From Rhizobium sp. S152 (lineage in GTDB: Bacteria; Pseudomonadota; Alphaproteobacteria; Rhizobiales; Rhizobiaceae), in the NCBI RefSeq assembly GCF_030380735.1, contig NZ_JAUDRZ010000025.1:310001-374000 (forward strand): a stretch of 64,000 nucleotides of DNA, read 5' to 3'. The translations under genes were made by a program, and so were the position numbers. Each line of letters opens with the position of its first letter. Within the stretch, counting starts at the first letter, position 1. Shown one piece after another: positions 54,000 to 62,518 of this stretch. The notes beneath the pieces are model-generated. The model was not told the origin of the DNA. It made no database searches and was given only the letters and a program-made list of their open reading frames with translations.

Positions 54000-54081
54000 C
54001 ACCTCCTTTGCGCGCGAGATCGCGGATTCCGACATTTTATTTTTCATGTCGGAATCGACAGGGCCGCGCGCAAAGGAGGTG
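54000..54081. repeat. 82-bp interrupted palindrome between divergent operons
   Basis: Centre at 54040/54041. The outer arms CACCTCCTTTGCGCGCG (54000-54016) and its exact complement (54065-54081) are 17 bp. The inner arms GATTCCGACAT (54025-54035) and ATGTCGGAATC (54046-54056) are 11 bp. Spacers are 8 bp on both sides and the loop is 10 bases, AT-only but for a terminal C. Each outer arm carries AAAGGAGGTG, full complement of the 16S rRNA 3' end, on opposite strands, yet neither is correctly spaced to a start codon. Candidate operator or RNA switch for both operons. Confidence 0.85.
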
Positions 54082-54117
54082 GACAACGAGTCCATCCGAT
54101 AAACAGGAATCAAGACC

Positions 54118-55221
54118 ATGACTATCGAACATCACGAACCTCCCGACGACAAGCGCATCACTGTCGAAATCGCCGGGCTCGACCTCAACTTCCACACGTT
54201 TGAACTCGACACGAAGACGCCCACCGGCGGCAAGATCGCCAAGGTGTTCGGGTTTACTCCGGACCAGTCACCGTACGTTCTGCAGTGGCGCGATGACGGG
54301 GATTTGGAGGACTTGCGCTCGCAGGAGGAAGCCAATCTCGGCGTGGGTGGAAAGTTCATCGTTGCGGAAGCGGACGGAACGAACCGCATCACCATCGATG
54401 GCGAGGAGTACGACTGGCCGGCGGACATCATCCTTGTCTCCGTCATCCGCAAGCTCGGAAGGATTCCCGCCGATCATGCCGTCTATCTTGAACGCACCGG
54501 CGAGCCGGACCACGTCCTCGCGGACGACGCTTCAGTGAAGATCAAGGCCGGTGGCATCGAGCGTTTTCGTCGCGGAAAGCCCGAAGTCTGGGAGCTGAAC
54601 GTCCAGGGCAAGAAGATCACCTCGACCACGTCGATCATCTCGGTGGTCGATGCTCTGACGCGGGCGGGCTTCGATCCGAATGACTGGATCATCATCCTGA
54701 AGATTGCCGGCCAGCCTAAGAGGCAGCTCTCGGTCGGCGAGGAAATTGATCTGCGCGCTCCTGGCATCGAGAAGATCCGGCTCACCGCGAAGGACGTGAA
54801 CAATGGAGAGGCGCGCACGGCGCCTCTTCGCCAGTTCGCTCTTCTGGAAGGCGACGAATCCTACCTCGACGGTCTCGGCCTTCAGTGGGAGACCATTGAG
54901 GCCGGCGGACACAGGTGGCTGATCGTCCGGGACTATCCGGTTCCTGACGGCTACACGATAAAGACCGCTTCGCTCGCGCTCATGGTGCCGTCAACCTACC
55001 CGCAGGCGGAAATCGACATGTTCTACGTGCACCCTCACCTCCATCTGAAGACGGGTGCCGAGATCCCGGCAACGCAGGCGCTCCAAGACGTCGCTGGGGT
55101 GTCCTTTCAGCGCTGGTCCCGACACCGTGGCTCGGTCAAGCCTTGGAACCCGAGCCGGGACAATGTCGTCACCCACCTCGCTCTCGTGGAGTCGGCGCTT
55201 TTGAAGGAGATCGGCGAATGA
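54118..55221 (+). CDS. Multi-ubiquitin-fold protein fused to E2-like domain
   Basis: 367 residues. Three beta-grasp repeats of the multiubiquitin type (about 12-85, 88-155, 156-232; compare VEIAGLDLNFHTFELDTKTP, TIDGEEYDWPADIILVSVIR and LNVQGKKITSTTSIISVVDA) precede a prokaryotic E2 family-E-like domain (about 235-367, WLIVRDYPVPDGY, DMFYVHPHL, FQRWSRHRGS at 330-339). The protein has no cysteine, so no canonical E2 thioester can form; Ser329, Ser334 and Ser339 lie in the conserved FQRWSRH segment. ATG 54118 with CAGGAA upstream. Coupled by 4-bp overlap to the E1/JAMM gene. Confidence 0.85.
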   Translation: MTIEHHEPPDDKRITVEIAGLDLNFHTFELDTKTPTGGKIAKVFGFTPDQSPYVLQWRDDGDLEDLRSQEEANLGVGGKFIVAEADGTNRITIDGEEYDWPADIILVSVIRKLGRIPADHAVYLERTGEPDHVLADDASVKIKAGGIERFRRGKPEVWELNVQGKKITSTTSIISVVDALTRAGFDPNDWIIILKIAGQPKRQLSVGEEIDLRAPGIEKIRLTAKDVNNGEARTAPLRQFALLEGDESYLDGLGLQWETIEAGGHRWLIVRDYPVPDGYTIKTASLALMVPSTYPQAEIDMFYVHPHLHLKTGAEIPATQALQDVAGVSFQRWSRHRGSVKPWNPSRDNVVTHLALVESALLKEIGE

Positions 55222-56612
55222 TGCCCGAACGCACCCTTGCCATGGCCGGCATCACTCACGCCGCACTGAAGCAACACCTTCTTGCCGACGGAAACGAGGC
55301 CGCAGCGATCCTAATCTGTGCCCGCTCACCCGGCCCTCGGCACCGGCTGGTCGTCCGCCGTAGCATTCTTGTCCCGCACGACGCATGCGCCGTCCGCAAG
55401 CCAGATTACATCGTCTGGCCGGGTGCCTACATCGAGGAGGCAATCGACGCTGCGGAGCCCGAAGGACTCACGATCATTCTTCTCCATTCCCACCCAGGCG
55501 GATGGCTGGACTTTTCTCGGGTGGACGACGAAAGCGACCGCAAGGTTATTCCTGGCATCTTTCAAGCATTCGGAGCATGTCATGGATCGGCCATCATGAC
55601 CCCAGACGGTGCGATCCGGGCACGCCTCTATTCGGACGACATGACGTCAACGCCCATAGATCTCGTGACGGTGGCAGGCGACGACATTAGCCAGTGGTGG
55701 AACGATGTCATCATCGACGGGACGATCGCCAGCCGGCCTCTTCCCTTCACGAGCAGCATGACGGCGGAGCTTTCTCGGCTTTCGGCGGCAGTCGTCGGTG
55801 TGTCCGGAACGGGTTCGCTCGCCGCCGAACAGGTTGCACGACTAGGATTCGGATCAGTCGTCCTGATTGACCCGGACAAGGTTGAGAAGAAGAATCTGAA
55901 CCGCATCGTGAACTCGACAACCGCCGATGCCGAACAGGGCGTCGCCAAGGTGGAAATGTTCTCCAGGGCCGTCGGCACCTATCGCGGAGACGGCGTGACC
56001 GTCTTGATCGCGAGCCTTCTTGGCACCAGGGAGGCGATTGAGGCCGTCGGCCAATGCGACGTGATCTTCTGCTGCGTCGACAGCAAGGAGGGGCGGATGT
56101 ATGCGGACCTTATCGCCTCGGCCTTCCTGCTGCCCCTGTTCGACGTCGGTGTCACGATCCCGACATTTCTCGACGACGGACACGTCGCCATCGCAGATGT
56201 GAGCGGCCGTATCGACTATGTGCAGCCGGGCGGTTCCACGCTTTCCGACCGCGGTGTCTACACCCCGGAAGGTCTCCGCGCCGAGCACCTGCGGCTTGCC
56301 GATCCAGGTGCCTACCGGGACGAGCTCGCTGCCGGGTATATCAAGGGCGTACTCGAAGAGGCGCCTTCCGTCATCACTCTGAACATGCGCGCTGCTTCAG
56401 CGCTTGTGAACGAGTTCATCGCCCGCGCCTATCCATTCCGGCAGGAGCCGAACAGGAACTACGCTCGGTCTGAATTCAGCCTTGCAGCCTGTGACGAGGA
56501 GCACTACGCCGAGGACGAGTACCAACGTCAGGAAAACGACCTGTTCGGTCGGGGTGACGCGGAGCCTCTTCTGGGCATGCCCCAGTTCCGCAAGTCGAAG
56601 AGGAACGCATGA
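55218..56612 (+). CDS. JAMM (JAB) peptidase fused to E1-like ThiF domain
   Basis: 464 residues. The N-terminal JAMM deubiquitinase-type domain has Glu27 and a perfect H-x-H-x7-S-x2-D motif (His90, His92, Ser100, Asp103). The C-terminal adenylation domain has GVSGTGSLAAE (194-199 Gly-rich loop), LIDPDKVEKKNLNR (Asp218) and IFCCVDSKEGR. The loop where MoeB/ThiF/E1 proteins carry a catalytic Cys reads VQPGGSTLSDRG, with no Cys. It would adenylate the ubiquitin-like protein and also cleave or process conjugates. ATG overlaps the upstream stop. Confidence 0.88.
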   Translation: MMPERTLAMAGITHAALKQHLLADGNEAAAILICARSPGPRHRLVVRRSILVPHDACAVRKPDYIVWPGAYIEEAIDAAEPEGLTIILLHSHPGGWLDFSRVDDESDRKVIPGIFQAFGACHGSAIMTPDGAIRARLYSDDMTSTPIDLVTVAGDDISQWWNDVIIDGTIASRPLPFTSSMTAELSRLSAAVVGVSGTGSLAAEQVARLGFGSVVLIDPDKVEKKNLNRIVNSTTADAEQGVAKVEMFSRAVGTYRGDGVTVLIASLLGTREAIEAVGQCDVIFCCVDSKEGRMYADLIASAFLLPLFDVGVTIPTFLDDGHVAIADVSGRIDYVQPGGSTLSDRGVYTPEGLRAEHLRLADPGAYRDELAAGYIKGVLEEAPSVITLNMRAASALVNEFIARAYPFRQEPNRNYARSEFSLAACDEEHYAEDEYQRQENDLFGRGDAEPLLGMPQFRKSKRNA

Positions 56613-56944
56613 TGAGCCTGATGTCTTGGGTACGCCGGCTCTGGGACCGTTTCGGACCTGCCCGGCGGCTCGTTGTCGTGGAAGGTGACAGTTTGCCAAC
56701 GCTCCTAACAGGTCGTGACTTGGTTCTGGTCCGCGATGACGGCGAAGACTGGAGCGTCGGCATGTTGTGCCCGTGCGGCTGCGGCGAGACCATTGAGCTG
56801 TTGCTTCTGGAAGAGGCGCGGCCCAGATGGGACATCTCGCTCGATGCCTTCTCGCGCCCCTCGCTGCATCCGTCAGTCTGGCGTAAGACAGGATGTCGAT
56901 CGCACTTCTGGGTCAAGCATGGCCGTATCCACTGGTGCGACTAG
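56609..56944 (+). CDS. DUF6527-like zinc-ribbon protein
   Basis: 111 residues. MLCPCGCGETIELLLLEEA and GCRSHFWVKHGRIHWC form a probable zinc ribbon, and W-x-I-S-x-D in the middle matches the DUF6527 pattern I recall. Its ATG overlaps the JAMM-E1 stop (ATGA), so it is the third gene of the ubiquitin-like operon. Such small proteins recur beside bacterial E1/E2/JAB sets; role unknown, possibly substrate recognition or peptidase. Confidence 0.72.
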   Translation: MMSLMSWVRRLWDRFGPARRLVVVEGDSLPTLLTGRDLVLVRDDGEDWSVGMLCPCGCGETIELLLLEEARPRWDISLDAFSRPSLHPSVWRKTGCRSHFWVKHGRIHWCD

Positions 56945-57536
56945 ATGGCAATCGTACACCTTCGGACCACATCGATTGTCGATATGGATTACACGCCTGA
57001 GGCCCCAAAAGCCGGAGTGCTTCATCGGGCCAGGAGCCATAAACCACCTACGTCCTCAGGTTTCGCCCAACGGCAATAAGTCAAAGGAAGGCAGCGCTTG
57101 TCGCGGACGCTACAGGGGTTGGCGGATATTCGCCCAACGGGTGCTGGACTGACCTTATTTTTGCCGGGGGACACCGTCTCGGGGAAACCGCCATCAGACG
57201 GTGGGAAATCTCGCGGAGACTGCATTCTGCGTTTTCAACAACTTGGTATTTTTCGCGAGGACAGTGTTAGAGGGCACCAGCAGCAACAAAGCAGATTCGC
57301 TCGTCTCCCCTACGGAAACGTTGCGCCCGCCTCGTATCGAGACGGGCTGCCGAGCAAGCAGGGCTTTCAGGCTATGAGGGTTTCGCCCGCGCGCGGTCCA
57401 GCGACAACTATCGGGGGTGTCGTGGAGACTGTCGGGACCAGAACGCTGCCTTTTTCGATCGGCGACGTCATCGGCGGCGTCAAGATCGCCCGCACGCTAT
57501 CCGCAGGGGGATCTCGGCGCCGATATTCTCGTACCG
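56945..57536. other. Convergent intergenic region, probable right boundary of island
   Basis: About 590 bp between the ubiquitin-like operon and the host ABC operon. It contains direct copies of TTCGCCCAACGG (57062-57073 and 57129-57140) and a GGGGGACA (57166-57173) that would fit a TGT...ACA-type terminus. Small ORFs lack start signals. The island end most likely lies here but is not fixed. Confidence 0.45.
57062..57140. repeat. Two direct copies of TTCGCCCAACGG
   Basis: Identical 12-mers at 57062-57073 and 57129-57140, 67 bp apart. Repeated short sites near an element end are the usual form of TnsB-binding sites. No copy was found near the proposed left end. Confidence 0.5.
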
Positions 57537-58385
57537 TCACAAGGAGGATTGACGGCCTCGTTTCCAGGGAGAAGCGACATGTTCGGCCCATACCACCAGA
57601 CCGTAGACAGCCATGCTGATCGAGGATGCCACAAGCGCTGTCGCCCACAGCTCGGGTATCTTGTAATCCTGTCCGTAATCGACGATCAGGAAACCCAACC
57701 CCCTCTCGGAGGCCAGCCACTCCGCCACCAGCGACGTCACGATCGAGCCACAGGCCGAGAGCTTCAATGCGTTGAAAAGAAACGGCACCGATGCGGGGAG
57801 CCGGACCATGAAGAGCCGCTGACGCGTCGAGGCTCCCAGGGTGTAGAGCATCTCGCTCACATCGCTGTCGGCGCTTCTGAGGCCGCGCACGGCGTTGACC
57901 AGCATCGGAAAGAACGTGTTGATCGTGATAATGAAGATCTTCGGCGCCATGCCGTTGCCCAACCATAGGATCAGCACCGGGATGATGGCGATGAACGGAA
58001 TTGCCTCGGCGCCGATCGCCAGGGGGTAGAACGTTCTGCGGACGAGCGACGAGTGGACAAAGATGATGGCGATCAGGAGGCCAAGCGCATTGCCCGCGGC
58101 AAAGCCGATCAACGCCTGGGCCACAGTTACACCGGCATTGCTCGAAATCACCGGCCACTGATCGATAAGGGCCGCGACGATCTGCGAAGGACCCGCAAGA
58201 ACGAGGCGCGACATGATCTCGTTGTCCGCGACATATTCCCAAACCGCCAGAATGAGAATGAACAGCAGCGCGGGCAACAGCACCTTCCGCCACGTTTGAA
58301 AGAGTTCGCGCGCTTTCTGGTAAAGGCCGCTGTGATGCATGTCATCGGCAAGTGTCGTCTGGTTGATTGCTTTCGTCGTGCTCAT
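57537..58385 (-). CDS. ABC transporter permease (SsuC/TauC-like)
   Basis: 282 residues from the ATG at 58385, two bases past the upstream stop with GGGAGG before it. Six helices, with the EAA-type loop SEMLYTLGASTRQRLFMVRLP and ALKLSACGSIVTSLVAEW typical of nitrate/sulfonate/taurine-type permeases. Paralogous to the gene before it, so the importer probably has a heterodimeric membrane domain. Last gene of the uptake operon. Confidence 0.88.
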   Translation of the reverse strand: MSTTKAINQTTLADDMHHSGLYQKARELFQTWRKVLLPALLFILILAVWEYVADNEIMSRLVLAGPSQIVAALIDQWPVISSNAGVTVAQALIGFAAGNALGLLIAIIFVHSSLVRRTFYPLAIGAEAIPFIAIIPVLILWLGNGMAPKIFIITINTFFPMLVNAVRGLRSADSDVSEMLYTLGASTRQRLFMVRLPASVPFLFNALKLSACGSIVTSLVAEWLASERGLGFLIVDYGQDYKIPELWATALVASSISMAVYGLVVWAEHVASPWKRGRQSSL

Positions 58386-58387
58386 GG

Positions 58388-59233
58388 TCAGCCTCCCACA
58401 TCTTCGGCGGCAGCGGTCCAGCGACCAAGAAGCGCTTCCATCAGGGTGACTATGCCCAGAAGCGCAAGCGTAAGAAACGCCGCCGTGAAAATCGCGGCCC
58501 AAAGGGTGGCCAGCTTGAAATATTGGCCGGAGACGACGACAAGATAACCAAGCCCGAGATTGGAACCGATCCATTCCGCGACGAGCGCCGAGATGAACGC
58601 GCCGGACGCGCTGATCTTCAACGCCGCGAACAGATATGGCATGGATGACGGAAAATCGACCAGCCAAAGCCGCTGCAGCCGTGTCGCCGAAAGAGTATGC
58701 AGCGTTTCATGATACTCCGCGTCCGCGGAACGCAATCCCCGGATCATATTCAGAAAAGTCGGGAAATAGACCGTGAGCGCGACGGTGAAGATGATGGGTG
58801 GCAGCCCGCGTCCGAGCATCACGACGATGAGGGGCGTGAAAACGATGACCGGGACCGCACGCGTCAGCAGGGCGAAGGGATAGAATGTCTCCTTCATCGG
58901 TCGCGACCAGGTCAATAATATCGCCATCACAACTGCGACGATATTGCCGACGGAAAAACCGGCGAGCGCTTCAAGCGTCGTGCGTGTCGCATGCTTCAGC
59001 AGCACCGCCTTGTTGGCCATGAACTCCGCGGCGACCTGCTCCGGACCCGGTATGATATAGAACGGCACGATCCCTTTCGCCGAGCCCCACGACCACAGCA
59101 CCACCAGAACGATCAGAAATACGACGGGCGGCGTCGCCGCGACAAAAGCGGCCAGAACCGCGGAAGCCGTCGGCAGATTTGAAAAAATGGCCCTGGCGGG
59201 AGGCTTCTGAGTGTCCAGCGCGGCGTCTGTCAT
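58388..59233 (-). CDS. ABC transporter permease (SsuC/TauC-like)
   Basis: 281 residues, six helices, EAA-loop segment YHETLHTLSATRLQRLWLVD followed by FAALKISASGAFISALVAEW. Same layout as its downstream neighbour. The inner-membrane channel of a binding-protein-dependent importer for a small organic compound. Confidence 0.88.
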   Translation of the reverse strand: MTDAALDTQKPPARAIFSNLPTASAVLAAFVAATPPVVFLIVLVVLWSWGSAKGIVPFYIIPGPEQVAAEFMANKAVLLKHATRTTLEALAGFSVGNIVAVVMAILLTWSRPMKETFYPFALLTRAVPVIVFTPLIVVMLGRGLPPIIFTVALTVYFPTFLNMIRGLRSADAEYHETLHTLSATRLQRLWLVDFPSSMPYLFAALKISASGAFISALVAEWIGSNLGLGYLVVVSGQYFKLATLWAAIFTAAFLTLALLGIVTLMEALLGRWTAAAEDVGG

Positions 59234-59305
59234 CGTGGAATTGCACCTGTGTCATCAAGCAGAAAGTGTCAGCGGAGCGTGGGGGGCGCCCCGCCGATGC
59301 GGTGG

Positions 59306-60331
59306 TCAGAGCTTCGGACGATCGATCTTGTCGAGAATTTCGGTCGTCAGGAACTGCGAGGGATCGATGAGGCTGGGCGTGCTCTTGGCGGCGAACGAAT
59401 TGGCGGCCGTTTCCTGCCAGACCTTCGGCTCGAGGTAGAGGATTCCCTTTTCCTTGGTCGTCTCGCTGGTCATGAAGCTGACCTGGCGTTCGGCCTGGTA
59501 TGTCTGCTGCTCGAGATCGAGCCCATCGTTGAAGCCTCCTTCCACGATGAACTTCGCGGCGGCGGCGGGATCCTTGAAAAACTCGGCCCACGCCTTGCTT
59601 TCGGCTGTCAGATAGGCCGTGAGCACATCCTTGTTCTCGTTCAGGTATTTCTCGGTGACCGTGATGGCGCCGGGCTGGCTGTTCAGACCGTATTCGCCCA
59701 GCGGCAACACGTTGACGGGTACGCCGGCACCTTCGATGAGACGAGGTTCGTTGAACGCGAAGGTGGAATACAGGCAATCCACGCGCCCGGCGATGATGGC
59801 GGAGATATCGCTGCCGCCGACGCTCAATGTCTCCATGTCCTTGGTGGTAAGGCCCAGCTTGGAGAGAAAGACATCGGCCTGACGCGTCGCGGTCTGCTTG
59901 ATCGCTAGGCGCTTGCCTTTCACCATATGGGCATCCGTAACACCGGAATCCTTCCGGCAGGTCATTGCCTGCGGGTTCATCTGAAAGCGGGCGCCGATAA
60001 CCTTCAGGTGTTCTCCCCGGCCTTCGGCGGATAACACGTTGGCTGCATCGACCATCGCGATCTGCGCCGTGCCGGACGAGATCATCTGAATACCGTCGAT
60101 ACCGCTGGTACCCGGTACGATCTCGACCTCCAGGCCGGCTTCCTTGAAGTAGCCCTTTGCGTTGGCGTAGATGGTGCCGAAGTTCTCAACGTTGGGAATA
60201 TAGCTCAGCACGACTGTCACATGCTTCAGTTCGGCCGCGTTCGATGCCGGCACCGCGCCGAGCAGTGGCAGTACGGAAGCGCCGACGGCAAACAGGGTTC
60301 TCTTCAGGCATGCGTGTATGGACTTGGGCAT
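59306..60331 (-). CDS. ABC transporter substrate-binding protein (NMT1/SsuA-like)
   Basis: 341 residues. A Sec signal peptide (RTLFAVGASVLPLLGAVPASNA, cleavage about residue 32) precedes a two-lobed periplasmic binding fold of the NMT1/THI5/SsuA type with VVLSYIPNVENFGTIYAN, KGYFKEAGLEVEIVPG and GIDGIQMISSGTAQIAM. Such proteins bind pyrimidine precursors, sulfonates or nitrate-like ligands; ligand unknown. Between the ATPase and permease genes. Confidence 0.88.
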   Translation of the reverse strand: MPKSIHACLKRTLFAVGASVLPLLGAVPASNAAELKHVTVVLSYIPNVENFGTIYANAKGYFKEAGLEVEIVPGTSGIDGIQMISSGTAQIAMVDAANVLSAEGRGEHLKVIGARFQMNPQAMTCRKDSGVTDAHMVKGKRLAIKQTATRQADVFLSKLGLTTKDMETLSVGGSDISAIIAGRVDCLYSTFAFNEPRLIEGAGVPVNVLPLGEYGLNSQPGAITVTEKYLNENKDVLTAYLTAESKAWAEFFKDPAAAAKFIVEGGFNDGLDLEQQTYQAERQVSFMTSETTKEKGILYLEPKVWQETAANSFAAKSTPSLIDPSQFLTTEILDKIDRPKL

Positions 60332-60361
60332 TCAATTCGTCTCCGGTTGCGGTTTTTTGAG

Positions 60362-61204
60362 TTAAGCGGTTCGGCGCTGTCCAGCGACGACCGCCGGATC
60401 ACCATGAAGGGCATGGCGCAGTTCTGCCTCGTAGACCGCGAACCGCGGATCGTCGCGCATGGCGATCGTCCGGTCGCGGCCAAAGCCGATATCGATGATC
60501 TTGGTGATGCGGCCCGGTCGCGGCGTCATGACCGCCACCTGATCCGACAGGATGACCGCTTCGCTGATCGAATGCGTGACCAGCAGAAGCGTCGCCGAGG
60601 TTTCCTGCAGAATGCGCAAGAGTTCGAAATTCAGCTTGTCGCGCGTCAGTTCGTCGAGCGCGCCGAAGGGTTCGTCCATCAGCAGAAAGCGTGGCTTCAA
60701 GGTCAGTGCGCGCGCGATGGCGGCGCGCTGCCTCATTCCGCCCGACAGTTCGGAGGGGAAGGCTTTCTCGAAGCCCGTCAGACCCACCAGTTCCATCGCT
60801 TCGGCGATCAGACGCGTGCGTTCTCCCTTTGCGACACCGGCGACCTCAAGGCCCAGCCCGACATTGTCAGCCATCTTTCGCCACGGCAGCATGGTCGACT
60901 GCTGGGATACGAAAGCATAGGTTCGCGCTGCCCTAGCCTCCGCCGGCGACAGGCCATGCAGTCTCGCCTGGCCGTGCGTCGGCTTGACGATATCGGCGAA
61001 TATTCGCAGCAACGTCGACTTGCCGCAGCCGGATGCACCGATAAGAGATGTCCAGCTACCGCGCGGAACTTCCAGATTGCAATCGGTAAGCGCGATCGTG
61101 CTCTGCTTGCCGCGTCTGTAGATCATACCAACGCCGCGGGCCGACAGGCCGTGTCCGACATCAGGATTATTCACGAGAAAGACCTTTCTGCCGGCATCCG
61201 GCAA
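60362..61204 (-). CDS. ABC transporter ATP-binding protein (SsuB/TauB-like)
   Basis: 280 residues. Walker A IGASGCGKSTLL, Q-loop FVSQQSTMLPW, signature LSGGMRQRAAIARAL, Walker B FLLMDEPFGALD and switch His VTHSISEAV are all intact. First gene of the operon. The 236 bp upstream should hold its promoter; the LysR gene behind it is a likely regulator. Confidence 0.92.
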   Translation of the reverse strand: MPDAGRKVFLVNNPDVGHGLSARGVGMIYRRGKQSTIALTDCNLEVPRGSWTSLIGASGCGKSTLLRIFADIVKPTHGQARLHGLSPAEARAARTYAFVSQQSTMLPWRKMADNVGLGLEVAGVAKGERTRLIAEAMELVGLTGFEKAFPSELSGGMRQRAAIARALTLKPRFLLMDEPFGALDELTRDKLNFELLRILQETSATLLLVTHSISEAVILSDQVAVMTPRPGRITKIIDIGFGRDRTIAMRDDPRFAVYEAELRHALHGDPAVVAGQRRTA

Positions 61205-61440
61205 AATGGGCTTTCCTCCCCCAGCGGTTCCATTCTTGGAACTCTTTATCGTGGATTTCCGCCGTCTACCGCGTTACGCGCCTCTCGGCGATCTGCAGCG
61301 TTCCTCGGTGTTTCGTCGGCTCCGGTTGACCAAAAACTTGCACACGGCTCCGGCCAACACAAGCAGCATTCGAACGGACAATGCGTTGCGCAAACGGCAA
61401 CAGTACGACTGGCGATGTACTCATATGCTTCCCGACTACA

Positions 61441-62361
61441 TTAGGTCGCCTGTTCTATCGAGCCCGTCGCACGCTCGATGAGCGATCGCAGATTCTCGAT
61501 GAAGACACCGGTCAACGCACCGAGCGCCTTGTCGTGACTGACGAGCATCAGCCGTTGCGTATGGTGGGACAGTTCCTGCATGGGCACATAGACAAGGCGC
61601 CCGAGATGTTGCTCGAACTCGATGTCGAACGGCGTGAGGAAGGTAATGCTGCCATCCATCATCGCGGTGTGACGCATGACTTCGATCGAGTTGGTTTCGA
61701 TCGAAAACTCCGGTTCGAGCTTGGCCTTTGCGAACATCTGATCGAGGTAGGGACGAATTGCCATCGTCTCATCCGCAACAATCAGTCTATACCCCAGACA
61801 ATCGCTGACACGCAGAATCGATCTGCCGGCCAGCGGATGATCCGGCGCCATGACCGCCCCGAGCCGCCCTATGGCGCCGTTGAGCACACGAATCTTGGGA
61901 CGAGAGGGAAAATCAAAGCCAATACCCAGCTCCACCTCTTCGGAGGCGACCGCGGACATGATGTCGTCGCCCGTCGCCAGGAGCCTGATGTTCACCTTGA
62001 CGCGCGGGTTTTTCTGCTGAAAGTCGGCGACGCAACGCGGAACAAGGTTGGCGGCGAGCCCGCTCATCACCGCAATCGTGATCTCTCCGCGGCGCAGCCC
62101 TTTCAACTCCTCGATCTGCGCCTGTGCCCGATCCATATCCTTCAATGTTCCGCGCACATGCCGAATGATGATTTCGCCGGCGGCGGTCAACACAAGCTTC
62201 CGCGGGCCACGCTGAAACAGCGGCGTTCCCAGCCCCTCCTCAAGATAGAGAATCTGACGACTGACCGCCGACGGCGCAACGTTGAGCCGCTCCGCGGCCT
62301 TCCGGATCGACCCGCTCCGGGCCACTTCGTCGAGGTAATTCAGCAGCCGCCCATGTAGCAT
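61441..62361 (-). CDS. LysR-family transcriptional regulator
   Basis: 306 residues from the ATG at 62361 (GAAGGAAG upstream). N-terminal helix-turn-helix SIRKAAERLNVAPSAVSRQI and an effector-binding domain of normal size (GEITIAVMSGLAANLVPRCV). It is divergent from the cupin/hydrolase genes with a 157-bp shared promoter region, the classic LysR arrangement, and upstream of the ABC operon on the same strand, so it may control both. Confidence 0.9.
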   Translation of the reverse strand: MLHGRLLNYLDEVARSGSIRKAAERLNVAPSAVSRQILYLEEGLGTPLFQRGPRKLVLTAAGEIIIRHVRGTLKDMDRAQAQIEELKGLRRGEITIAVMSGLAANLVPRCVADFQQKNPRVKVNIRLLATGDDIMSAVASEEVELGIGFDFPSRPKIRVLNGAIGRLGAVMAPDHPLAGRSILRVSDCLGYRLIVADETMAIRPYLDQMFAKAKLEPEFSIETNSIEVMRHTAMMDGSITFLTPFDIEFEQHLGRLVYVPMQELSHHTQRLMLVSHDKALGALTGVFIENLRSLIERATGSIEQAT

Positions 62362-62518
62362 GTTCTTCCTTCTCGTTGCCGAAAAGGCAACGCACATGAC
62401 GAATTAAAACGCTTTTCTTGTACGAGCGCGCATCTAACCTTGGGGTGAAACGACCTTCAAGCCGGGAATTCCACGCGGCTCGCTGGCGAATCATGCCGCA
62501 ACACAGAAAGCACGCCTG

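Noticed and set aside
54072..54081. AAAGGAGGTG as the ribosome-binding site of the Ubl-E2 gene
   Set aside because: It ends 36 bases before the ATG; the correctly spaced site is CAGGAA at 54104-54109.
54105..54140. Third LexA-like site at the start of the Ubl-E2 gene (GAAC...GAAC at about 54126)
   Set aside because: The two GAAC copies are separated by 5 bases, not 7, and lie inside the coding region.
30840..57181. CRISPR array or Cas genes accompanying the Tn7-like module
   Set aside because: No spaced direct repeats and no Cas-like proteins were found; the TniQ is of the large TnsD-like type.
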